A stretch of DNA of 7,753 nt from assembly GCA_051746985.1 (NCBI GenBank), contig JBNJFP010000056.1, positions 1 through 7,753 of the forward strand, given 5' to 3'. Below the pieces are notes generated by a model that made no database searches, had not been told where the DNA came from, and saw only the letters and a list, made by a program, of their open reading frames with translations. This DNA is from Fodinibius sp051746985. Its GTDB lineage: Bacteria; Bacteroidota; Rhodothermia; Balneolales; Balneolaceae. Below are positions 1 to 5,949 of this stretch, piece after piece (within the stretch, counting starts at the first letter, position 1; every line of letters begins with the position of its first letter). Position numbers and translations under genes: made by a program.

Positions 1-55
1 CCAGATATTCAAAAAGTGCTTCTTGTTTCGTCAATTCTTTTGTAGCAGTACTCAT
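1..55 (-). CDS. paaC: 1,2-phenylacetyl-CoA epoxidase, subunit PaaC (N-terminal fragment)
   Basis: Only the first 18 codons are inside the window; the gene continues beyond the left edge. The visible peptide is MSTATKELTKQEALFEYL. The A-L-F-E-Y-L stretch fits the opening helix of PaaC proteins, which precedes their R-L-G-D-D motif, but that motif lies outside the window. The main support is position: its ATG overlaps the paaB stop as ATGA (52-55), and paaA-paaB-paaC is the usual gene order. PaaC is the structural, non-catalytic ferritin-like partner of PaaA in the epoxidase complex. No Shine-Dalgarno sequence precedes the start, so translation is probably coupled to paaB. The identification is an inference from context plus a short match. 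Confidence 0.75.
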   Translation of the reverse strand, partial: MSTATKELTKQEALFEYL

Positions 56-369
56 GATCGTCGTTTTGTAGCTCGGGGTACGCTGTAAAATTGGGGATGA
101 CGGTAAGGTTTATCATCGGCCGGATCAAAAAATGGACCCGCATCTTCACCTTTGGATGCCACAATTTGATCGCTGGGCACCACCCAGATGTTGACAGCCT
201 CTTTACGGCGCGCATACACATCGCGGGCATTCTCGAGGGCTTTTTCAGCATCCGGGGCGTGCAGGCTGCCGGCATGTTCATGAGGTTTGCCGTCGCGGGG
301 CTGGGTAAACACCTCCCACAGCGGCCATTGGGTGTCTTTGTTTTCTGACTTTGTTTCGTTGTTGCTCAT
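52..369 (-). CDS. paaB: 1,2-phenylacetyl-CoA epoxidase, subunit PaaB
   Basis: This 105-residue protein matches the PaaB family, which is about 95 residues in E. coli. It carries the characteristic run W-P-L-W-E-V-F-T-Q-P (about residues 15-24), then H-E-H-A-G-S-L-H-A-P-D and A-L-E-N-A-R-D-V-Y-A-R-R, and then I-W-V-V-P-S. PaaB is a small cytoplasmic subunit needed to assemble the PaaABCDE epoxidase, which epoxidises the ring of phenylacetyl-CoA in aerobic phenylacetate breakdown. It lies downstream of paaA on the same strand, and its stop codon overlaps the paaC ATG by four bases, so the two are cotranscribed. It has no clear Shine-Dalgarno sequence. The 123-base gap separating it from paaA is unusually long for this operon and contains an inverted repeat. 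Confidence 0.93.
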   Translation of the reverse strand: MSNNETKSENKDTQWPLWEVFTQPRDGKPHEHAGSLHAPDAEKALENARDVYARRKEAVNIWVVPSDQIVASKGEDAGPFFDPADDKPYRHPQFYSVPRATKRRS

Positions 370-415
370 GCTTTTGATTATGAGTTCTTAGTTATCGAAT
401 ACCTTGTTATTCAAG

Positions 416-475
416 TTACGGATTTCGGGTTACGGGTTTTTCTGTAAGAGACTACTTGTAACCCGCAACTCGTAA
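416..475. repeat. Imperfect inverted repeat between paaA and paaB
   Basis: Two 22-base arms (416-437 and 454-475) are reverse complements at 17 of 22 positions by manual alignment, with a 16-base loop. The core is CGGGTTAC (426-433) against GTAACCCG (458-465). The left arm also contains a near-direct repeat, TTACGGATTT (416-425) and TTACGGGTTT (430-439). In the paa transcript this would form a long hairpin between paaA and paaB. It could be a dispersed palindromic repeat, an mRNA-processing or stabilising hairpin, or a weak attenuator. No U-tract follows the minus-strand hairpin, so a simple terminator is unlikely. Confidence 0.6.
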
Positions 476-492
476 TCCTAATAGTTATCAAC

Positions 493-1437
493 CTACGAAG
501 CCTTCTCTTTCTGCAACCGTTGCTTTCGGGCGTATTCTTCGGCGGCTTCACGGACCCACTTGCCATTTTCATGCGCTTCGCGGCGCGCTTTCATGCGCTC
601 TTTATTCATGGGGCCATTGCCTTTAACGACATTCCAGAACTCATCCCAATCGATCTCTCCAAACTCCCAGTGGCCAGTTTCTTCATTGTATTCCATATCC
701 GGATCAGGAATTTCGAGTCCCACGGCATGGGCTTCTTCCACATGGCGATCCACAAAACTCTGGCGGAGCTCGTCATTCGTTTTGGATTTGACACCCCACT
801 TAATGAGCTCGGCGCTGTTGGGCGAATCCTCATCATGCGGACCAAACATCATCAGCGTGGGCCACCACCAGCGATTAACCGCATCCTGAACCATATCTTG
901 CTGTTCGGGCGTCCCGTCAGCCATTTTAGCCACCATTTCATAGCCCTGCTTTTTATGGAAACTCTCTTCCTTACAGATGCGCACCATTGCTCGGGAATAA
1001 GGGCCGTAAGAACTGCGCGCCAACATCGTTTGATTGATGATGGCCGCTCCATCCACCAGCCAGCCAATAACGGCCACATCCGCCCAGGTTAATGTGGGAT
1101 AATTAAAGATGCTCGAATATTTTGCCTTGCCTTCCAACAGTTGATCGAGAACTTCTTGCCGGCTGGCACCCAACGTTTCAGTGGCGCTATAAAGGTAAAG
1201 GCCATGCCCGGCTTCATCCTGAACCTTGGAAAGCAGAATCATTTTCCGACGCAGCGAGGGAGCGCGCGTAATCCAGTTTCCTTCGGGCAGCATGCCCACG
1301 ACTTCGGAATGCGCGTGCTGCGACATCATCCGGATAAGTTGCTGACGATAGCGATCCGGCATGTCATCTTTAGGCTCAATGGTTTCTCCATTGTCGATGC
1401 GTTCCTGGAAGGTCATTTTTTTATTTTGATCACTCAT
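493..1437 (-). CDS. paaA: 1,2-phenylacetyl-CoA epoxidase, catalytic subunit PaaA
   Basis: This 314-residue protein has the length of PaaA (about 310 in E. coli), the diiron oxygenase subunit that converts phenylacetyl-CoA to its 1,2-epoxide with O2 and electrons from PaaE. It has a ferritin-like four-helix fold. Likely iron ligands are E45 (H-A-H-S-E-V), the E-x-x-H pair E75/H78 in L-S-K-V-Q-D-E-A-G-H-G, and the second pair E158/H161 in C-K-E-E-S-F-H; D129 in W-L-V-D-G is a further candidate. K71, the conserved lysine near the diiron site, is present. The ATG at 1437 gives a normal N-terminus; M8 is an alternative start. No Shine-Dalgarno sequence is visible, unlike the divergent genes. It is the first gene of the paa operon. 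Its GC content is higher by eye than that of hpd across the divergent region. Confidence 0.96.
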   Translation of the reverse strand: MSDQNKKMTFQERIDNGETIEPKDDMPDRYRQQLIRMMSQHAHSEVVGMLPEGNWITRAPSLRRKMILLSKVQDEAGHGLYLYSATETLGASRQEVLDQLLEGKAKYSSIFNYPTLTWADVAVIGWLVDGAAIINQTMLARSSYGPYSRAMVRICKEESFHKKQGYEMVAKMADGTPEQQDMVQDAVNRWWWPTLMMFGPHDEDSPNSAELIKWGVKSKTNDELRQSFVDRHVEEAHAVGLEIPDPDMEYNEETGHWEFGEIDWDEFWNVVKGNGPMNKERMKARREAHENGKWVREAAEEYARKQRLQKEKAS

Positions 1438-1451
1438 AATTTTTGCTTGAT

Positions 1452-1465
1452 TGAAACCGGTTTCA
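1452..1465. promoter_or_regulatory. Perfect 14-base palindrome, LacI-type operator candidate
   Basis: TGAAACCGGTTTCA is its own reverse complement over all 14 bases. The central C-G with flanking A and T runs resembles operators of LacI-family regulators. It ends 14 bases before the paaA start codon, where it would lie in the leader or near the transcription start, a position suited to repression. The binding protein is not in the window, so the function is inferred. Confidence 0.45.
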
Positions 1466-1471
1466 CTCGAA

Positions 1472-1498
1472 CATATACATGAACATCAAATTAAACAA
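1472..1498 (-). promoter_or_regulatory. Weak candidate paa promoter
   Basis: Read on the minus strand, TTGTTT (forward 1493-1498) is followed after 15 bases by TATATG (forward 1472-1477). The spacing is shorter than ideal, so this is only a tentative proposal. It lies between the 22-base dyad and the 14-base palindrome, where the paaABC promoter is expected. Confidence 0.25.
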
Positions 1499-1506
1499 AT
1501 ACATTC

Positions 1507-1528
1507 AATAATACGTGATCGTATTATT
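1507..1528. promoter_or_regulatory. Perfect 9+4+9 inverted repeat in the divergent promoter region
   Basis: AATAATACG (1507-1515) and CGTATTATT (1520-1528) are exact reverse complements around a TGAT spacer. The site is roughly 70 bases upstream of the paaA start codon and about 107 bases upstream of hpd. It lies just upstream of the tentative paa -35 and 36 bases upstream of the hpd -35. The size and symmetry fit a dimeric regulator of TetR, MarR or GntR type. It is a good candidate for a shared operator for both aromatic catabolic units. The regulator identity is unknown. Confidence 0.55.
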
Positions 1529-1564
1529 AATTTTGTAGGGAATTCATGGTTACTATTAAATAAT

Positions 1565-1593
1565 TTGAGACGTAAACCGTTTGATACTATATT
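1565..1593 (+). promoter_or_regulatory. Candidate sigma-70-type promoter of hpd-hmgA
   Basis: TTGAGA (1565-1570) and TATATT (1588-1593) are separated by 17 bases, the optimal spacing. Transcription would start near 1600 and give a leader of about 35 bases, with an AGAGG ribosome site at 1621-1625 nine bases before the hpd ATG. The pattern is good, but the surrounding DNA is AT-rich, so a chance match is possible. Confidence 0.45.
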
Positions 1594-1634
1594 AACTTTA
1601 CAAATAATTACAACAAATAAAGAGGAAAAAAGAG

Positions 1635-2783
1635 ATGGGAGTTCAAGCTGATCAATCCGCTACATTAGAACGTCCGGTTGAGGAGGAATTTGATGATCAT
1701 TTGGGATTACAAGATGTGGATTATGTAGAGCATTATGTAGGAAATGCCAAGCAGGCCAGTCATTTTTATCAATCGGTATTTGGATTTGAGTTAAAAGCTT
1801 ACAGTGGATTGGAAACCGGAAATCGAGATCGGGTTTCTTATCTGCTGCAGCAGGGCAATATTCGTTTTTTGGTAACCTCGGCGTTGAATAGTAACTCTCC
1901 GATTGCTAATCATATTGCTCGTCATGGGGATGGAGTTCGTGATATTGCCATGCATGTCGAGGATGTGGATCGCGCTTACGAAGAAACCGTAAAGCGTGGA
2001 GCAACCGGGGTTGAAGAGCCTCATAGTATTGAAGATGAAACCGGTTCCATTCGCAAAGCAGCTATTGCTACCTATGGAGATACCATTCACACGCTGATCA
2101 ATCGAGCTGATTACGACGGCATTTTTATGCCGGGATTTAAGGAAGCCGAATCGCCGTTGAAAAATGTAGAGCCCGTTGGAATTCAATACGTGGACCACTG
2201 TGTTGGCAATGTGGAAAAGGGCAAAATGAACGACTGGGTGAATTTCTATCGCGATGTGATGGGCTTTACACAGTATATTCATTTTGATGACAAGGATATT
2301 TCTACGGAGTACTCAGCGTTGATGTCGAAAGTGATGGCCGGTGGACGTGGAATGATCAAGTTTCCGATTAACGAGCCGGCGGAAGGTAAGAAAAAATCGC
2401 AGATTGAGGAATATTTGGATTTTTATGAAGGTCCGGGCGTGCAGCATATTGCACTGTTGACCGGTGATATTATCAAAACGGTGAAGCAATTGAAGGGGCG
2501 TGGACTCGAATTTTTGCATGTGCCCACCTCTTATTACGAAGAGCTGGAAAATCGAGTAGGAAAAATTGATGAGCCGATTGACCATTTGGAAGAGCTTGGT
2601 ATTCTTGTTGATCGCGATGATGAGGGATACCTGCTGCAGATTTTTAGCAAACCGGTGGTGGATCGACCAACGTTCTTTTTTGAGATCATCCAGCGAAAGG
2701 GAGCACGAGGTTTTGGTAAAGGAAATTTTAAAGCGCTGTTCGAAGCAATTGAACGCGAACAGGATAAACGAGGAAATCTATAA
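1635..2783 (+). CDS. hpd: 4-hydroxyphenylpyruvate dioxygenase
   Basis: This 382-residue protein is a full-length Fe(II) dioxygenase that converts 4-hydroxyphenylpyruvate to homogentisate with O2, the second step of tyrosine catabolism. It has two vicinal-oxygen-chelate domains. The N-terminal one starts near residue 27 (V-D-Y-V-E-H-Y-V-G-N) and the catalytic C-terminal one near 183 (I-Q-Y-V-D-H-C-V-G-N). The predicted iron ligands are H188, H271 (G-P-G-V-Q-H-I-A) and E350 (F-F-F-E-I-I-Q-R). The C-terminal G-F-G-K-G-N-F-K-A-L-F-E-A-I-E helix that closes the active site is also present. The ATG at 1635 has AGAGG nine bases upstream. It is divergent from paaA and is followed by hmgA, the next enzyme of the pathway, after 91 bases. 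The acidic N-terminal extension of about 25 residues is modest and within family variation. Confidence 0.97.
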   Translation: MGVQADQSATLERPVEEEFDDHLGLQDVDYVEHYVGNAKQASHFYQSVFGFELKAYSGLETGNRDRVSYLLQQGNIRFLVTSALNSNSPIANHIARHGDGVRDIAMHVEDVDRAYEETVKRGATGVEEPHSIEDETGSIRKAAIATYGDTIHTLINRADYDGIFMPGFKEAESPLKNVEPVGIQYVDHCVGNVEKGKMNDWVNFYRDVMGFTQYIHFDDKDISTEYSALMSKVMAGGRGMIKFPINEPAEGKKKSQIEEYLDFYEGPGVQHIALLTGDIIKTVKQLKGRGLEFLHVPTSYYEELENRVGKIDEPIDHLEELGILVDRDDEGYLLQIFSKPVVDRPTFFFEIIQRKGARGFGKGNFKALFEAIEREQDKRGNL

Positions 2784-2788
2784 AAATG

Positions 2789-2849
2789 GTCGAAAGTACT
2801 GAGTATAAAGTAAAAAGAATGATTGTACTTAATACCTGAGACTTTCAAC
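2789..2849. repeat. Imperfect inverted repeat between hpd and hmgA
   Basis: Two 24-base arms (2789-2812 and 2826-2849) are reverse complements at 17 of 24 positions by manual alignment, around a 13-base loop. The outer part GTCGAAAGT pairs with ACTTTCAAC with one mismatch, and the inner part TATAAAGTA pairs with TACTTAATA with one mismatch. It fills most of the gap between hpd and hmgA and would form a hairpin in their shared mRNA. The architecture resembles the 416-475 element, although the sequence differs. No U-tract follows, so it is unlikely to terminate transcription. Confidence 0.5.
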
Positions 2850-2874
2850 TTTTGACTAAAATGAGGTGTCAGCT

Positions 2875-4059
2875 ATGATTTATCATCAGTTAGGAAAAGT
2901 TCCACATAAGCGTCACACGCAGTTTCGTCGGCCGGATGGAGAGCTCTATCAAGAGCATCTGTTTGGTGCCGAGGGATTTCATGGTGTGTCGTCGTTGATG
3001 TATCACCATAATCCACCAACGAAAACGTTCAAGGTGGAGCAAGGTGAAGAGGTAAAAATTGAAAAGTGGGATGAAGGTATGCTTCGCCACCATCACTTGC
3101 GCACGGCCCATATTGAAGAAGGGGGCGACCCGGTCATGGGACGCAAAGTGTTGCTCTATAATAACGACGTACAGATTGGAGCCGTACGTCCGACCGAACC
3201 CATGGATTACTTTTATAAAAATGGAGAGCACGATGAGTTGCTATTTATCCACGAGGGAGAAGGGTACGTGCATACTATGTTCGGCAAGCTCGATTTCGGA
3301 TGGGGCGATTACATTTATATCCCCCGTGGCACGATTTACCAGGTCGTTTTTGAGACCGAGAAAAATCGCATGCTCACGGTAGATTCCACCGGACCGGTAG
3401 ATATTCCCGATCGATACCTCTCCAACAAGGGACAGTTCTTAGAAAACAGTCCCTTTTGCGAACGTGATATTTGCCGTCCCGAAGGACCAATTTTCGTGAA
3501 CAAGCAGGGTGAATTTGAGGTCCGTATCAAAAAACAGGGGCGATATACTTCATATTGGTATGAACACCATCCCTTTGATGTGGTTGGTTGGGATGGCTAT
3601 CTGTATCCGTGGATTTTCAATATCAAGGATTTTGAACCGATTACCGGACGAGTCCATCAACCGCCGCCCGTCCACCAGACGTTCAAAGGGAATAATTATG
3701 TCGTGTGTTCATTTTGTCCACGTAAGTACGACTATCATCCAAAATCAATTCCGGCGCCTTATGCGCACTCCAATGTAGATTCTGATGAGGTGCTTTACTA
3801 TGTGCAGGGTGATTTTATGAGTCGTAAAGGCGTGGAAGAAGCCAGCATCACACAGCATCCCGGTGGTATTCCGCATGGTCCGCATCCCGGAAAATATGAG
3901 GGCAGTATCGGCAAAGAAGGAACGGACGAATATGCCGTAATGATTGATACCTTCCACCCACTGCATTTGACGACCGAAGCCAAGAAGCTGGATGACGAAA
4001 GTTATCCGTACTCTTGGAATGAAGAAGTCGAAAAGGAGAAGATGGAAGCCGAAGAATAA
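2875..4059 (+). CDS. hmgA: Homogentisate 1,2-dioxygenase
   Basis: This 394-residue non-haem Fe(II) enzyme opens the homogentisate ring to give maleylacetoacetate. Family signatures include M-I-Y-H-Q-L-G-K-V-P-H-K-R-H at the N-terminus, H-P-F-D-V-V-G-W-D-G near 231-241, and the cupin core. Aligning with characterised enzymes suggests iron ligands H298 and E305 (in A-H-S-N-V-D-S-D-E) and H334 (in I-P-H-G-P-H). H261 or H267 in the H-Q-P-P-P-V-H segment may be the catalytic base. The ATG at 2875 is chosen because GAGG (2863-2866) lies eight bases upstream and the family N-terminus begins there; a GTG at 2866 in the same frame overlaps that ribosome site. It is shorter than the roughly 440-residue human form, as expected for this bacterial subgroup. 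It follows hpd in one transcript, and a terminator lies 25 bases downstream. Confidence 0.95.
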   Translation: MIYHQLGKVPHKRHTQFRRPDGELYQEHLFGAEGFHGVSSLMYHHNPPTKTFKVEQGEEVKIEKWDEGMLRHHHLRTAHIEEGGDPVMGRKVLLYNNDVQIGAVRPTEPMDYFYKNGEHDELLFIHEGEGYVHTMFGKLDFGWGDYIYIPRGTIYQVVFETEKNRMLTVDSTGPVDIPDRYLSNKGQFLENSPFCERDICRPEGPIFVNKQGEFEVRIKKQGRYTSYWYEHHPFDVVGWDGYLYPWIFNIKDFEPITGRVHQPPPVHQTFKGNNYVVCSFCPRKYDYHPKSIPAPYAHSNVDSDEVLYYVQGDFMSRKGVEEASITQHPGGIPHGPHPGKYEGSIGKEGTDEYAVMIDTFHPLHLTTEAKKLDDESYPYSWNEEVEKEKMEAEE

Positions 4060-4084
4060 TTGTTTTTTAATCATCAAATGATAT

Positions 4085-4118
4085 AAGCCTGTCAGGGTAA
4101 AACTTGACGGGCTTTTTT
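4085..4118 (+). terminator. Rho-independent terminator after hmgA
   Basis: AAGCCTGTCA (4085-4094) pairs with TGACGGGCTT (4105-4114) across ten base pairs with one G-U wobble and a ten-base loop. Six T residues (4113-4118) follow directly. It ends the hpd-hmgA transcript and separates it from the downstream unit. Confidence 0.88.
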
Positions 4119-4119
4119 A

Positions 4120-4148
4120 TTGACAATTATTAGTAAATAATATTAAAT
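4120..4148 (+). promoter_or_regulatory. Candidate promoter of the TPR-OsmC-lipoprotein-methyltransferase unit
   Basis: A perfect TTGACA (4120-4125) begins two bases after the terminator T-tract. TTAAAT (4143-4148) follows after 17 bases and is a moderate -10 match. Transcription would start near 4155, leaving a leader of about 150 bases that contains the 4226-4258 dyad. The -10 match is weak and the region is AT-rich, so another promoter nearer the gene is possible, for example TTTACT (4180-4185) with TATGGA (4203-4208). Confidence 0.4.
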
Positions 4149-4225
4149 AAATTTGCCTTAAGTCTAATAAAATTAGTAGTTTACTTTCTGTTATGTTCGG
4201 GATATGGATTGAGGAAGATAGATTT

Positions 4226-4258
4226 CTATTTATTTAGGGATACCCTAAGATAAAGTAG
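4226..4258. promoter_or_regulatory. Dyad with TTAGGG/CCCTAA core upstream of the TPR gene
   Basis: TTAGGG (4234-4239) and CCCTAA (4243-4248) form an exact inverted repeat around ATA. Beyond single unpaired G bases at 4249 and 4255, pairing extends outward through TTTAT/ATAAA and CTA/TAG, giving 14 base pairs in total. It lies 45 bases before the start codon of the TPR gene. It could be an operator or a 5'-leader hairpin. The TTAGG/CCTAA halves recall operators of DtxR/MntR-type metal regulators, but this resemblance is only suggestive. Confidence 0.5.
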
Positions 4259-4303
4259 AGTTTGGTAGTCAGGGAGAAAACTTTACAAAATGAGGGGAGT
4301 ATT

Positions 4304-5923
4304 ATGAATGAGAGAAATCTGATTGTTTCCGTTTTTGGAATCGCACTTCTTCTGCTTTTTACAGGACAGGATTTGAACGCCCAGCATCAAATGGAACATG
4401 GGACCGTGAATTTTGAAACGTCTTGTAATGAATCGGCAGATAAAACATTACACTCTGGGTTGGCTCTGATGCATCATATGATGTATGAGCAGGCCCGTAG
4501 TAAATTCAACGAAGCTGCCGAGCAGGATGCCGAGTGCTCCATAGCGCAGTGGGGGATTTCCATGAGCTATATCCACCCACTCTGGGGACAGCGACCATCG
4601 GATGCCGATTTTGAAGCGGGTAGTAAAGCTTTGGGAAAGGCAAAAGAAATGGAGAATCTTAATGATCGAGAAATGGCATATATCAATGCAGTGGAGCCAT
4701 TTTTTGAAAATTGGGAGGCCACCTCATATCGCGATCAACTTGTTACCTTTGAGGAAGGATATCGCGAATTGCACGAGCAGTATCCTGATGATGAAGATGC
4801 AGCCGCGTTTTACGCGCTGGGACATCTGGCTACGGCACCGCCTGATGATGAGTCGCTGAGCTATCAACAAAAAGCGGGGGCTATGCTCGAAGAATTGCAT
4901 GAGCAATATCCCAAGCATCCGGGACTGTTTCATTACATTATCCACGCTTATGATAATCCGAAGTTAGCAGAGCGAGCAGTTGATGTAGCCCGGGCTTATG
5001 ATAAAGTTGCTCCCGATGTGCCGCACGCCTTACACATGCCGAGCCATATTTTTGTTCGTCAGGGTATCTGGTCGGATGTTATTGATTGGAATAAGCGTTC
5101 GGCAGAGGCGGCATTGCGGCAGTCATCAGAAGATGAGGTTTCGATGCACTATGTCCATGCGCTGGACTACCTGACGTATGCTCACCTGCAGCGGGGAGAA
5201 GATGAGAAAGCAAAAAAAGTGGCTCAGAAAACGATTGAGGTCGAAAATCTGGAAGATCATTTGGGATCTGCCTACGCGGTTGCGGCTGCACAAGCGCGCT
5301 ACAATTTGGAACGTGAAGAGTGGGATAAGGCGGCACAAATTGATCTGCAATCCCCCAATAACTTTTCGCTTGAAAAGTACCCGGCTACGCAATCGATGAT
5401 CCATTTTGCTCGCGGTATTGGTGCGGCACGTTCTGGTAATTTGGATGGTGCTCGTCAAGCAGTGGATTCGCTAAACAATCTGCATCAGAAGCTGAAAGAA
5501 AAAGAGGAAAGTTACTGGATCGTATTAACTGATGCACAACGTAACGCCGTTGAATCGTGGATGACTTTCGAGGAAGGTAATCAGGAAGAAGCTCTTACTC
5601 TCATGGAAGAAGCCGCTGATACCGAGGATTCCGTTGACAAGCATCCCATCACACCGGGACATATTTTACCAGCGCGCGAGCTGTTGGGAGATATGCTTTT
5701 GAAGATGGACCGTCCCGAAGAAGCTTTAACAGCATATGAGGAAAGTTTGGCTATATCAGTAAATCGGTTCCGAAGTTTATATGGTGCGGGGCGTGCTGCC
5801 GAGTTGGCCGGTAATATGGATAAAGCTAAAGAATACTATAAGGTGCTGGTTGCCACCGCAACACCCGAAGAAGTGGAGCGACCAATGTTTAAAGAAGTGC
5901 GTAATTTTCTTGCGGCAAATTAA
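4304..5923 (+). CDS. Secreted histidine-rich TPR protein
   Basis: This 539-residue protein has a signal peptide (charged M-N-E-R-N, hydrophobic core about 6-20, probable cleavage after A26 in L-N-A-Q), so it is likely exported to the periplasm. The mature part is helical and TPR-like. The first repeat-like unit lies around 49-84 (H-S-G-L-A-L-M-H-H to A-Q-W-G), and a more canonical TPR pair around 460-516 (G-D-M-L-L-K-M-D-R-P-E-E-A-L). It is rich in positioned histidines: H50, H57/H58, H91, H210, H214, H241, H244, H248, H282, H285. The H-A-L-H-M-P-S-H-I-F block (241-250) looks like a family signature. The ATG at 4304 follows GAGG/GGAG at 4292-4299; an upstream in-frame TTG would spoil the signal peptide. 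Its biochemical role is unknown; metal or haem binding is only a possibility. It leads the four-gene unit. Confidence 0.85.
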   Translation: MNERNLIVSVFGIALLLLFTGQDLNAQHQMEHGTVNFETSCNESADKTLHSGLALMHHMMYEQARSKFNEAAEQDAECSIAQWGISMSYIHPLWGQRPSDADFEAGSKALGKAKEMENLNDREMAYINAVEPFFENWEATSYRDQLVTFEEGYRELHEQYPDDEDAAAFYALGHLATAPPDDESLSYQQKAGAMLEELHEQYPKHPGLFHYIIHAYDNPKLAERAVDVARAYDKVAPDVPHALHMPSHIFVRQGIWSDVIDWNKRSAEAALRQSSEDEVSMHYVHALDYLTYAHLQRGEDEKAKKVAQKTIEVENLEDHLGSAYAVAAAQARYNLEREEWDKAAQIDLQSPNNFSLEKYPATQSMIHFARGIGAARSGNLDGARQAVDSLNNLHQKLKEKEESYWIVLTDAQRNAVESWMTFEEGNQEEALTLMEEAADTEDSVDKHPITPGHILPARELLGDMLLKMDRPEEALTAYEESLAISVNRFRSLYGAGRAAELAGNMDKAKEYYKVLVATATPEEVERPMFKEVRNFLAAN

Positions 5924-5949
5924 AAGTGAAACTGTAAAAAGGAGCAGTT

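Noticed and set aside
520..1092. 190-codon open frame on the plus strand inside paaA
   Set aside because: It lies entirely antisense to a clearly identified paaA, has no ribosome site and no recognisable protein features.
1451..1651. 66-codon plus-strand frame across the divergent promoter region
   Set aside because: It runs through promoter-like AT-rich DNA and both operators, overlaps the start of hpd in another frame, and its product has no coherent features.
2786..2839. 17-codon mini-ORF (ATG to TGA) between hpd and hmgA
   Set aside because: It overlaps the inverted repeat, has no properly spaced ribosome site and no tyrosine/phenylalanine-rich leader-peptide character; likely chance.
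2866..2874. GTG start for hmgA three codons upstream
   Set aside because: It overlaps the GAGG site that fits the ATG at 2875, and the family N-terminus begins at that ATG.
2861..2878. Five-codon ORF whose stop overlaps the hmgA ATG
   Set aside because: It is too short to judge and consists of the hmgA ribosome site itself; no upstream ribosome site of its own.
4164..4176. Short palindrome CTAAT-AAA-ATTAG
   Set aside because: Five-base AT-rich arms are expected by chance in this stretch; the nearby 4226-4258 dyad is far stronger.
4262..4303. Upstream TTG start for the TPR gene
   Set aside because: It would add 14 residues in front of a normal signal peptide, while ATG 4304 has a strong ribosome site.
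5079..5458. Antisense frames inside the TPR gene
   Set aside because: They are shadows of a long coding region with signal peptide and TPR pattern on the plus strand; they lack starts with ribosome sites.
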